Below, in pieces: positions 34,240 through 44,422 of a DNA stretch of 64,000 bases (positions are counted from its first letter, which is position 1; each line of letters opens with the position of its first letter). The DNA lies in NCBI GenBank assembly GCA_921293015.1, contig OV121098.1:11259016-11323015 (forward strand), given 5' to 3'. The position numbers and the translations under genes were made by a program. The notes beneath the pieces are model-generated. The model saw only the letters and a list, made by a program, of their open reading frames with translations. It had not been told where the DNA came from and did no database searches. Origin of the DNA: Phorcus lineatus (lineage: Eukaryota; Mollusca; Gastropoda; Trochida; Trochidae).

Positions 34240-36078
34240 TCAATTGTCACCAGAAACCATGTCAGTTAGGTTACACATGGCGTTACTGCAAGCAACACCT
34301 CTGCATTGTCCACATGCCACCGAGCATTCCAGACCATGTCTTCTGCAGGTACATCGTCTGCTGTCACACTCAGTCTTACAGTTGCACCGGATTACTCTCA
34401 GAAGTGTGTCTGGGGCTGGAGGTTTATCTGTTGTGCGTGGTTCAAGTTTGTCGGTCACTTTTATCCATCCCCAGTCTTCAGGGTCCATTGAGCTACTATC
34501 TCCTATCCATTCCTTGACCTGGAGATACACACGGGCATTGTGGTAGCGTGCTGCTGCTGATGTAGGAGGCAGTGTGTGAACCTGGACATAGGAAGAACTT
34601 GTTGCAACCTTTTCAGAGAAGCGCCGATACCGCAGACTATCTAGTTTTTCTCCTGGTAGTCCATTGTACAGGCAAACAATGATTGTTTCTCCAGCTGACA
34701 TGATGTTTTCTTTTATTTGATCGGTACAGAACTGATGAACATGTTCCCTGAAATAGCTGTCCTTTATGAGTTTCTTCAGGACAACACCCTTTCCTATCCC
34801 AAAGAGGCGTGATGTGGTGTCACATCCTCCAGCTGCATGCACAAAGGGCAAGTAGTTACATATTTCACTTCCAATGTTCACCTTCAGTTCAGTTATGTTC
34901 CACACCCTCTGTTTCTTCATCATCTTTTTCCCCTCAGACATGAAGTAGAGTCCCAGAGATGTTGGTTCTGCATGAAAACACAATAAAACAAGGAGATCTG
35001 TGTCCTCACCTATGACTGTTGTTGGGTAACTTGATGCACTCTCCACTGCAGTCTGCACAATGAGGAGGTCGGCATCACCTCTGGCGTGGACGGTCTTGAA
35101 ACCCGTTTCTTCAAGTTTCTTGCTGAGCATGTTGATGAATCTTTGTTTGTTTGAGGGATTTGCTAGGAAATGATCCTTCCGTGTTGCAACGGGCATGTCT
35201 TCTACAAAGATTACCTCTGGTGCTACCATACCCCTTGAGCGTCTCATGTGAGCAACATCTTTAGTCGATGGGCCTGTCTCATATCCATCGAATACTATGA
35301 CTGGGTTTTGATATTTCCTTGACACATGGTCAATGTACAAATTGAAGATTGTAGCAAATGTAACATTTCTTGGCCACGGGATTTTCTGAAGGAGAGATCC
35401 GCCATCTAAGACATGAACCATATTGAATTCTTGTGATACTGACATTTCCAATCCTTTTCCTGATATCCATAACGCGTCGGCCAGGGCAGGTTTGTTTGCT
35501 GCTCTCATGAGTCCAGATGGCTCAAAAAGAGAGGAAGGAAGAGTACTGAGTTCATATTGGAAGATTTCAGAAATATCTTCTATATTCCTCTGGGCTGCTG
35601 TCACTAATCGCTGGAAAAGTAACTGAGAGTCGACATTGATTGCATCACCATCGACTTTAGCTGAAGACTTGTGCTCCATTGTAATGACTTGCTCTTTCTT
35701 CTTAAATGAATATTCATACACTTGTTTGCCCACCATTGACTGAAGGATATGGTTTCCAACTTCAAGTCCTCTGTCAGCATTAACAGTGTTTCCTGCTGTA
35801 ACCCCCGTGGTGATGTTGCGAAGTGACATATCACAGGTGAATGGATCACGTTCTTGCAGGAAAACGAAGAGTTTGTAAGTGTCTTGGTCATCACGCTTCT
35901 GTCTGGCATTTGTCATTTCTTTGTGCTGGTCACTGGTAATGTAGTCTGTATCAGTGAACTCCTGCATTGCATCATTGATATCAGCGCAGGCTGGCATGGA
36001 AAGTAACCACTGTGTCCGTTGTGAATCAGACATCCCCCGCCCTCTTGTCAGTCCACCACTTGTTTTCATGTTTCTCAT
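34240..36078 (-). CDS. FEN1/XPG-like nuclease with C-terminal Cys-rich domain (612 codons)
   Basis: Acidic residues fall as in flap endonucleases: D225 in VLDGGSLL, D264 in VFDGYE (FEN1 has VFDG), D335/D337 in GDADLLI (EAE position), D359/D361 in GEDTDLLVLL (D-x-D position) and D420 in GGCDTTSRLFGIGK (FEN1 SDY...GIG position, then a helix-hairpin-helix-like stretch). Residues 564-602 form a Cys-rich block, CNCKTECDSRRCTCRRHG...CRGVACSN, resembling CXC/zinc-cluster DNA-binding domains. Family members cut branched DNA, so a role in excision or replication of the element is plausible. The ORF opens just downstream of a frame break (about 36090), so it is probably the C-terminal part of a larger broken protein; M1 is not a trusted start. 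Confidence 0.8.
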   Translation of the reverse strand: MRNMKTSGGLTRGRGMSDSQRTQWLLSMPACADINDAMQEFTDTDYITSDQHKEMTNARQKRDDQDTYKLFVFLQERDPFTCDMSLRNITTGVTAGNTVNADRGLEVGNHILQSMVGKQVYEYSFKKKEQVITMEHKSSAKVDGDAINVDSQLLFQRLVTAAQRNIEDISEIFQYELSTLPSSLFEPSGLMRAANKPALADALWISGKGLEMSVSQEFNMVHVLDGGSLLQKIPWPRNVTFATIFNLYIDHVSRKYQNPVIVFDGYETGPSTKDVAHMRRSRGMVAPEVIFVEDMPVATRKDHFLANPSNKQRFINMLSKKLEETGFKTVHARGDADLLIVQTAVESASSYPTTVIGEDTDLLVLLCFHAEPTSLGLYFMSEGKKMMKKQRVWNITELKVNIGSEICNYLPFVHAAGGCDTTSRLFGIGKGVVLKKLIKDSYFREHVHQFCTDQIKENIMSAGETIIVCLYNGLPGEKLDSLRYRRFSEKVATSSSYVQVHTLPPTSAAARYHNARVYLQVKEWIGDSSSMDPEDWGWIKVTDKLEPRTTDKPPAPDTLLRVIRCNCKTECDSRRCTCRRHGLECSVACGQCRGVACSNAMCNLTDMVSGDN

Positions 36079-36089
36079 CAGTGTTTGCT

Positions 36090-36537
36090 CTATGACCAGT
36101 CATCCCCTCGATCAATGCAGATTTGTCTAACTGTTTTCTGGAAATCACTGGTTCTAACCGGGAAAACATCATACCCCCTTTTCTTCCCACTTAGTTTTGC
36201 TGAATTTGCACAAAAAAGACAATGTTCACTAAATTGAAAAGGCGTTAAACACCAACTCACCTCACCTAAATTGAAACACTGGTTGTTCTGACCGAAGTCT
36301 TGGATGAGAGATTGATAAGTCAATCAACTTGCAGTCTTTCTTTAGATCTTTGATGATAACATTTTTGTTACAATATTGCTGACGGCAATCAAGATGAACA
36401 GACTGTCCTGGGTGTGTAGAAATACTGTCCTTTCTCAAGATAGAGGCACTATTTATACCAAAACTTCCCTTTTCCCTTAGTACAACTGTCCTCTGGCCAT
36501 TTGTAAGGGATTTGTTACAAATGACACACACATCCAT
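36090..36537 (-). pseudogene. N-terminal Cys-motif part of the nuclease-element protein, frameshifted
   Basis: The ATG at 36537 (MDVCVICNKSL) follows a good acceptor (CTTTTTTAG at 36550). Conserved-looking Cys/His pairs are CVIC, HLDCRQQYC and, after the insertion, EHCLFCANSAK, then RQICIDRGDDW. The 37-bp change at 36240-36276 shifts the frame by one, giving two overlapping ORFs (36549-36262, 36323-36090). A second frame break near 36090 separates this part from the nuclease ORF, and sequence expected between them may be deleted. Confidence 0.7.
36229..36276 (-). mobile_element. 26-bp SINE-tail micro-insertion with 11-bp TSD
   Basis: CTAAATTGAAA occurs at 36229-36239 and 36266-36276. Between them is AGGCGTTAAACACCAACTCA plus CCTCAC, the extreme 3' tail of the window's SINE family (compare 23741 and 56580). 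Net gain is 37 bp, which is not a multiple of three, and it falls in coding sequence. Confidence 0.85.
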
Positions 36538-37068
36538 CGTATGGTTCACCTAAAAAAGACCAAAAAACTAATTCTTAATGAAATGCTAAATAAGTCTTAT
36601 TTGGTACAATTATCAATATATTGAATACAAATACATCCAGAACGGTAAACAAAATTGTATTTTAGCATAAATGCTTAAAACTTTATCGTTTAATCGACGC
36701 CACATATGTTATTAAAGAAAAAAACGTCATAAAACGAAAAATAAAAATGACCCGAAAATGTTTCCATAGTTTTTAAATCCTTGAAATGAAGGGTATGAGA
36801 AAATTAGCGTTTTCTGTGAATATACAGATATTTTAAATCGTTCATAATGAAAGATTGATGTTGTTGAACCTTTTACAACTAAAAAACATGAAATGTTGAT
36901 CTAGTATTTCGTAGAATCCTACAAATTTCTGAAGAGCGGTAAATGATGACGTCATTCGGCCGTCTCGACAGACTTTAAAAAAAGTGATCTATGAACATTT
37001 ACACCGTGTTTTCAGTTTGATTACACATACAGTTTTTTGTTAGGACATGGAAAGAGTCATATACTTAC

Positions 37069-37215
37069 TGAGGAAAGGATTCAATTTTGATGAGTACTGC
37101 TTGTTTATCAATTTCTCACGAGCAACGTCTACGTCAATCGCCGTTGTTTATATTGCGAGTTGTCTCCCTTTAGGCCTACGGAGACCTTTACGAGACACCA
37201 TCTTCGCGGTTTTGA
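37069..37215 (-). other. Probable 5' untranslated exon of the nuclease gene
   Basis: Minus-strand sequence ending in CCTTTCCTCA|GTAAGT at 37069 gives a strong donor; the next acceptor downstream is at 36550, immediately before the coding start. The 5' limit is a guess. Confidence 0.4.
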
Positions 37216-37572
37216 TTAGTGAGTTTAAAGCACACAAAAACTGTGTTGCACTAATTACATTTTCCTACATTTTTGATATGTTGATACACTGATACTAATA
37301 CTTCATTTCCAGCAAAAAACATTTCTTTTGCAATTTGTTCTAGGTTTATCCATAGATTGACTGGACTATTATACCTGGGCATTTTACTAAGTAGATTTTA
37401 CTTCCCGTGGCAATATTTGAAAGATGAATAATTGTTGTGATATCCCTAACATCTGTCCAGATTGATCCCTACTCAGTATCAACATAGGATTACTAATTTT
37501 ATTAATGTTTAATTTTTCTTTTAATTTAGGTAGGCCATTGATTTTATTTGCTTCTTTCTTTACCCTCCCCAA

Positions 37573-40121
37573 TAGACCGATCCATTAAGCCCCGCCCCTA
37601 CAGGTTTTCGACCAATCGGCGCGCCGTATTTTTGACCCACCTTCCCGCGATCGCTTCCTCGGACATCAACAGGCAACATGGCGGGCTGTCTTTATGACAC
37701 AGGATTTTCGTCCAGACATTTTACGAAGAAATTGCAGTAATATCAAGTCAATATAGTCGATGGCAGTATTAGTAACATTGCAAAAAGGGTCCTTTATTTC
37801 AGAAAAATACATCGGAGACAGCATATCCGACTCACATCGGAGATGTATCAATAAAATAATGAGAGGTGAGTGCACCATGCTCGGTTTGTTTACATAAATA
37901 AAAGTGTGTTTTGGGGGTTATTTCAAGCTAAATTTTCCAGTACAGTAAAATAAGTTGAATTAATTTAAAGGTTAGTTTGCCTCAGGCGAGGTGAATAAAT
38001 AGAATCAAATATTCTTTTTCAAATGATATATTTCTAAAGGCTAAGTTGAAATCGATCGATAGAAGGCATTTGTTCCCCGACAGGTTGGGGTGAAACAAAT
38101 AACACAATAATTATTCTAATCAAACATTAAACAATTTGAAAGCTAAATAGATGTATGAATTGGAATTTCATAGATTAAAAACTAATTTAATTATAGTTTT
38201 CCAAGTTTCCATTAGATGTGATACCAATTAATAGAATGTCAGATTAAATAAAAAATAATCTCATGAAAACATTGATGAAATACTATATTCATGGATTAAA
38301 CATATATAGGCCTAAAGTCTGTGAAAAGATCATCTCATTAATAGGACAATCAATTCTAACCTTCAAAAATTCTTGAAAATATAGACATATAATTGATGAC
38401 ATTCTCTTCATGAATATATAATTGTCAAATAAGTTTTCGACAAAGGTGAAATAATTTAATGAAAATGATCCTATATAGACACACAATCGTCATGTCTGTA
38501 TAAAATATTAAAAAACAACCAGCAAGTGGAGCCTTCTAACTAATTCTTACAGTTTGTATTGCTAGATCTATAATAATGATAATTTGGTCAGACTATTTAT
38601 TTTATCTGATTTGATAACACTGACTTTGTCAAAATGTCTATCTAATAAGTTTAATCAATTTCTTTTTATGTGAACAATCAAAATAAACATTGCCAGTTTT
38701 TAATTTATTTTGAAAGGCTGTTAATTATCACTATCATCAAACCATACACTCTTATTTATGTAATTTTGCAAACCATCAGTTAGAATATTTTCAGGTTTAC
38801 ACCCTTATTGACTGTTAGATGAAATGAAAAGTCAGTTGATGCATGAATAAAACACACTCATAAGCTTGTGTTCCTTTTTTCAGAGTCAAGGAGGCAAAGG
38901 GTTTTGATAAATCTGCCCATCATTAATAAGTACAGATGTAAAAACAGTATGACATGGGCAAATAAAGCAGCATGTAAAATATACCTAATTATTTTTATGA
39001 TTGAATAATTATACAAGTGAAATCATTGTTTTCTCATTCATTAGATAAAATCTTTTAAATACTTCAGCAAAATAGTTTGCAAATTAATCTGATTGTATCT
39101 GAGCAGAATAATACAGTCCTATAAATACATTCATAAATACATATATTGTGACAACATCTATAATGTACTAATAATTATATAAAGGTACTTATAAGAGTTC
39201 ATATTTTAGGCATGATTCATTTATTGAATGTAAATTATTTCTAATATTTTCTTTTTGCAGAAATGTTTACTGAATTGAATTAATAATTGTTTCTTCATCA
39301 AATGATATTATTATAAAAAAAGCACATATCACATTCTCCCTATGAATTGCTATATAGTTAAATATTGATAGTTATCACAAGTTTCATGAGTATATCTACT
39401 CTAAATACAGGTCATGTCCAGTCACTGGAGGAATGATTTAGCCAAAATACAGTTTTAAAATGATTAAAACAGTCAAAATATTACATGATAGAACACTATA
39501 AAGGGAGATAACTGACATATGTTACGATGTGTCATAAACTTTCCACGGGTTTCAACTCATAGATTCATAAAAGAAGCTTGTTATTTTCACTGATGCTAGA
39601 TTAATTTTTTAAAAACGACTGTGTTGAAGGCGAATACAATTTTAGAAAAGATCAGTCTGCGAGATGAAAATCATGTGATCCAGTCCGTACGTGTTGCTAT
39701 AAATAGGCAATGCACGCACACATAATGCATATGAACCACAGGATTTTACGATTTTTTCAGGGTTTTTTACCAGCAGTTCTCAGAAATGAAAAACACCTGA
39801 AACCATCATCAGCAAATTTATTGTTGCTCGATTTCACAATTAAATATAAATCAGGGCCCATTGACGCGACAGAGGACCTGTTTTCGCGTGATCAAATATT
39901 TTTAAACAGTTATTTTGTTCCAATTTCTGCAGTTACATTATCAATAGACTATTTTCAATAATTCAACCGTTTCTGAGACATGACAAAACTCTAATTAGCC
40001 GTAGTCGTCGGCAGAATACTCGTACTCAAAAACACATGTGTCGGACACTTCCGCATGTTTGTCCGAGGTTTGCGGTTGCTAGGGGCGGTCGTTAGGGGGC
40101 GGGGCTTAATGGATCGGTCTA
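37573..40121. mobile_element. 2.5-kb non-coding TIR element (TA termini)
   Basis: TA then GACCGATCCATTAAGCCC... at 37573 is matched by its complement ending ...GGCTTAATGGATCGGTC then TA at 40121. The inverted repeat is about 24 bp and GC-rich (CCCCGCCCC) in an AT-rich setting. TA at both ends fits a Tc1/mariner-type target, unproven. The interior contains no transposase ORF; near the left end are CCAAT and ATGGCGGGC motifs that look promoter-like. Confidence 0.75.
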
Positions 40122-40423
40122 TTAATAAGAAGTGTATAAATTGATTTATTATGTGATCTTATTTTTCTGTCGATCCGATTGGTCGAGAAGCGGTCACGTG
40201 TCAGTCGACAGAAAAGCATATTGACTTCACTCCGAGTCCGACCAAAAGTGATATTGACTTGAAATAGACATAATGACGTCAAACCGTTCTTACATGACGT
40301 CATGCCATTGTTATCGTGACGTCATTTGACCGTCATGTTGAAAAATTTATCCAAAATGCTGTTCATAACTGTAGTTTTTTCTTTTCTTTTCTTATCTAAT
40401 TCGAAACATAATAAAACAATTAT

Positions 40424-40525
40424 GGACTGGTGAATTCGGTCAATACCTGTTTTTACAGACTTCGTCCTCTGTCAATATTGCTTTCCTCGGGTCTATAAAA
40501 ACAGGTATTGACCTCATCACCGGTC
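40424..40525. repeat. Palindrome
   Basis: GGTCAATACCTGTTTTTA (left) and TAAAAACAGGTATTGACC (right), with further pairing outward (GACTGGTGA / TCACCGGTC) and a ~40-nt loop. Confidence 0.85.
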
Positions 40526-40828
40526 TATGATTGTATAATATTCCTTTGAGAAAAAAATTCAAATGGTCAAACCATTCATATATTTTGAAATCACATTAAA
40601 CTACTAGAATGGGATAATATAAAAAAACAAAGTCAACAATTAATTTCCTCATATTTTAGGGATACAAAGGGAGTTATCCCATTTACAATTAATATTAATT
40701 CTATAATCAAAAAAAATATTATACACAATTTTGCTATCAAATATGGCATGCTATTCCATATTTTATAATTTTTTAAAAATTAGTTTCTTCAATTTCTGTC
40801 GATTGATGAAAGGCTCTGTACTTAGATG

Positions 40829-40964
40829 CACAGGGGCGTGTATCGCTTAGAAATAGCTTAAGAAAGACATATATACCCATAGATCCTTTTATATAGTAGT
40901 AGGGTAGGGTCAATGGGTATATATGTCTTTCTTAAGCTATTTCTAAGCGATACACGCCCCTGTG
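40829..40964. repeat. Perfect 52-bp inverted repeat, 32-nt loop
   Basis: CACAGGGGCGTGTATCGC... (40829-40880) is exactly complementary to 40913-40964. Absence of any mismatch implies recent origin or gene conversion between arms. Confidence 0.95.
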
Positions 40965-41310
40965 GTCATGAGAGTAAAAAAAACTACGGAGATTTTAGCG
41001 CCGCTTCAAATCGAACGTTTCCAAGGATGAACGCATGCATGAGGTCACGTGACAAAACAATCAAAATTAAATAAGCCCTGCAATACTCGTTATGTTATTA
41101 AATTTTGTTAATCCGCATTTACCGTCTAGTACCGCTGCACCACTGCACGGTACTAGATTATAGTTTTTGAGCTTCAAATGGCGCTATAAAAATCATTTTT
41201 GTAACTTCATAAATTGAAAAAGTTAATACTGACAAGATCAGCCGCCATTTCGACCCATCCAATCTTTGAAGCCATATTTTATGCATGCAATAAGGTTCCT
41301 AGATAAATAC

Positions 41311-41450
41311 GTAACCATGTGTCCACGAGTTTGATATGGAGATATATTATGTGTCCGAGTGAAATATCAAACGAGAACGAAGTTGGAGTTTGATATTTCA
41401 CTCGGACACATGATGTACCTCCATATCAAACTCGTGGACACATGGTAACT
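41311..41450. repeat. Palindrome
   Basis: CCATGTGTCCACGAGTTTGA (left) and its complement (right), ~55-bp arms with few mismatches, loop near GAGAACGAAGTTGGA. A diverged arm fragment recurs at 42080-42117. Confidence 0.88.
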
Positions 41451-42127
41451 TATATTATCTCGACTTGGACAGCAATGTCGGCTACTCATTGGTTAAAAGC
41501 GGTCACGTGCCGCAGGTATATTTTACGCATCACGCGCAACCCTAGTAACAGAGACGACGTGCTACAAAGAGTTATCTCCCTTGTCCCACTGTTAGGTAAA
41601 CAAAGGCTACGTAACGCTGGGTTGTTGAAACCTATTATTAGCTCAGTGTATTTTCCACCGATTGAAGTCATTCGCATTTCTTAAATGGAACAGGTAAGTT
41701 CTTGTAAAAAGGAAAGGTTCGTGTGAAAATACCTTGACAAGTTACAAGTCCTTCCATTGGCCCGCCAGTTCACTTGCCCGTAGTGAGGTTGTCCATCAGT
41801 GAAGTGAAGATTGGAATCGTGAACTAGAAAACCAATCTCGATACACCTAGTAGTCGAGGTCATCGCTTGCTTTTCATTCATATCGAACATTCAAACCAAC
41901 CTAAGCATTTTTTGTGTGATGCCTGCATGTTATATGCGTCCGACACGTTCAAACTCAATCGCATCTTTCATGACGGTCAGCCATGACAGCCAGGAATATA
42001 ACGGCGATTTTAATATCGCTGCTTCAAATCGAACGTTTCCACGGTGGAACGCATATATGAGGTCACGTGACCAAACAGTCTTCGTTCTCGTCTGATATTT
42101 TACTCGAACACATGATACATACAGGAT

Positions 42128-42275
42128 ATTTGACATTTCTCGTCGAATACCATGGATATCACATCGAGTGAATAGAAATTTATATTTTCACGAGTGGCGT
42201 ACCGAAGAGTGTAAATATATGATTTTCTACTTCACGAGATGAGATATTCATGGTATTCGACGAGAAATGTCAAAT
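42128..42275. repeat. Long palindrome, hairpin family copy 2
   Basis: The same family as 22026-22175 in opposite orientation, including the flanking GTTTCCCAAAACCCC and AGGGTCATT blocks. Arms ~70 bp, somewhat more mismatched than copy 1. Confidence 0.88.
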
Positions 42276-42760
42276 GTTCTATGTATTATGTTTCCCAAAA
42301 CCCCGTAAATGACCCTAACTACAGTGCGTGGCCATATTATAGTACGCAAAGAGCGTCATGACGTCATGATATGCCGTTAGCCCAACTGATCACTTCCTTC
42401 GTTATAGGCCTATAGCGATAGTGCAAAAAATATTTACCGGAAAGGCTCGAAATTTTGGGATATTGTTCACTTTTTGACAAGCATTCTAAATAGTTCATCA
42501 CCTTTCGTTGCCATGAATGGGTTAATCTTTCGATTTCCTGAAAACTTCGAGCCACGTTGTGTACCGTATCACCTTGACAACATAACTAAAATCAACTTTT
42601 CATTTACTGCCATTTAGGTATAATTCATATTGAATTAAGTTTTATGATTATCCCCCTTTGACCACTGCTCGCTAACAGCACTTTGCCATCCTCCAAACAG
42701 GGATGTGCGCATGTCAAGCCAAGGCTTACACATCCCTGCCGTTATGAGTTTGACCTTGAC

Positions 42761-43408
42761 CCTTGGCGAGCTCGGTGCAGCGTTCGATTACCTTCATCCA
42801 ACGGATGTAAACAATGTGGCTGATGGAAAATGACTAACGTAACGCCGCGGGCTTCACTTAAATGAATTTGTGCTTGTAATTCCAGTGATCAAATAGATGT
42901 AATAGCACTGATTAAGATATAAATGAGAAATTATCCCAATGATTTGATGATTCCATTATAAATATAACCTACACATTAATTTGTTGATAAGCAAACCGAA
43001 GAACCACTTGACAACAGACTTCCTACGCACAAAGATGTAACACTCCCCTTAATTACAATTTCTTTAATAATATCAGTCCAAATAGTCACACTAATTTATT
43101 TAATTTTTAAGAACTTTCATTGCCGAATAGAATTTCAAAATGATATCGTTACACCTTTCCTTTTACACATCCTCAAAAGTTTCTGCTAAATTTTAGCAGG
43201 CGGAGGAAATGCTTTGTGGCAGGGGTCTGTAAGCACTACGAAGGAGGAAGTCCGAGGTGCGCAGACCGCCTGCGTGGAGGATGGCACTTTGCAGGAGTAG
43301 TTATCTCCCTTACTGTCATGCGCATTCACTGTCAAGCTTGACGCCATGCAGGCCGCACTAACGCTGCAAGCTACGCTTATTCAATTTATTTGACTAGGCA
43401 GAAATAAC
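42761..43408. other. No gene recognised; region holding the unseen left end of the Ngaro element
   Basis: Includes a small hairpin, CAGGGATGTG / CACATCCCTG (42708-42740), and GC-rich sequence from 43200. I could not identify the Ngaro terminal repeat here. Confidence 0.45.
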
Positions 43409-43634
43409 ATGGACGGTAAATCTAAACGGAAAGGTTCTGGAGGTAATCTGAAAGCTTTAATCGACGCGGAAAAGGCAGGTAGTGATGAACTGTTGAATGA
43501 ATCGCTGTCGCCCATCCGAAAGGAAGCGGGTAACTATCACGACAGCTTGATCGATGGTCGTGCAGCATCAAACATCGACGCTGAGGCAGGGGTTTCATTA
43601 AGAAAAATCATAGAAGGGTTATCTAAAAATACAG
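43409..43634 (+). pseudogene. Ngaro GAG, N-terminal piece
   Basis: ATG at 43409, MDGKSKRKGSGGNLKALIDA..., about 75 codons, basic then acidic, ending ...IIEGLSKNTA where the hAT terminus begins. Continuation is at 49355. Function by position: nucleocapsid/GAG N-terminus. Confidence 0.65.
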
Positions 43635-44422
43635 CAGGGTACTATTGCCGGAGGCCACGGACGCCGCAGGCGTTCTTCCGTCGCCACGAAGTGGCGACGC
43701 CATCTAGGGGGGTCCGGGGGCATGCTCCCCCGGGAAATTTTTGAAATTAGACACCATTTCCTTGCATTTCAGCACATTTTGTGTGATTTTGTACTGATTT
43801 CACCAGAGCCAAAATAACCTATCTCCAAATGATTTTTTAGAGAACTTTCACTTCTCAGCATAAGTTTAATGATAAGAAAACAAATTCTGAAGTAAAATTG
43901 TCACTTTAATTTCTTCATTGTATTGTAGTCTTTGTAGAATGTGAATTATTTCATTACACAGTCACACTGAATTATTTCATAATCATTACAATGTGAATAA
44001 TAAACTTTAACATACAAACTAAGCTGTCAATTCAAATTTGTTCAACAATAAGGTTCTTGATGATCCATAAAATGTCATGCTGTCATTCAAGAAAGCAGAT
44101 GTTAGAAGACTACATTTGCCAATGACCTGACAATAAAGCTAATTGATTTTCCTATGGAATACACTCATTTTCATGATCATCTACCCTGAATCATCATTCA
44201 ACTCACATTAGTGATGACATATTTCAATACAACATGAATAAACCTCAAAGTTAAAACTAAACCATAAATTCAAACTTGTTCAACAATAAAGTTCTTGATC
44301 CATAAAATGTCATGCTGTCATTCAAGAAAGCAGATGTCAGAAGACCACATTTGCCAATGACCTGACAATAAAGCTAATTGATTTTCCTATGGAATACACA
44401 CATTTTTATGATCATCACTGAA

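Larger units (their letters stand above)
33700..37368 (-). mobile_element. TIR element encoding a FEN1/XPG-like nuclease
   Basis: Inverted termini of about 57 bp: TAGTCCAGTCAAT... at 33700 and its complement ending 37368 share TAGTCCAGTCAAT, AACCTAGAACAAATTGC and AAAAGAAATG blocks. A 3-bp duplication TTA flanks both sides (33697-33699, 37369-37371). The 3669-bp interior holds one minus-strand gene: a non-coding first exon (37215-37069), an N-terminal Cys-motif exon and a 612-codon ORF. No DDE transposase is apparent. XPG-type nucleases and 3-4 bp TSDs have been associated with Academ transposons; I recall this and cannot check it here. Confidence 0.78.
40122..42760. repeat. Island of palindromic repeats
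   Basis: Several independent long inverted repeats (listed separately) with CRE-type TGACGTCA sites at 40273, 40294 and 40317. CTTCAAATCGAACGTTTCCA...GAGGTCACGTGAC appears twice in the same orientation (about 40998-41058 and 42011-42071). No coding potential. Confidence 0.7.

Noticed and set aside
34230..34546. Three plus-strand ORFs of 61-100 codons
   Set aside because: Antisense shadows of the Cys-rich end of the nuclease ORF.
37679..37735. Short ORF starting MAGCLYDTGF at an ATGGCGGGC site
   Set aside because: Only about 20 codons before a stop and no donor at its end; promoter-like motif only.
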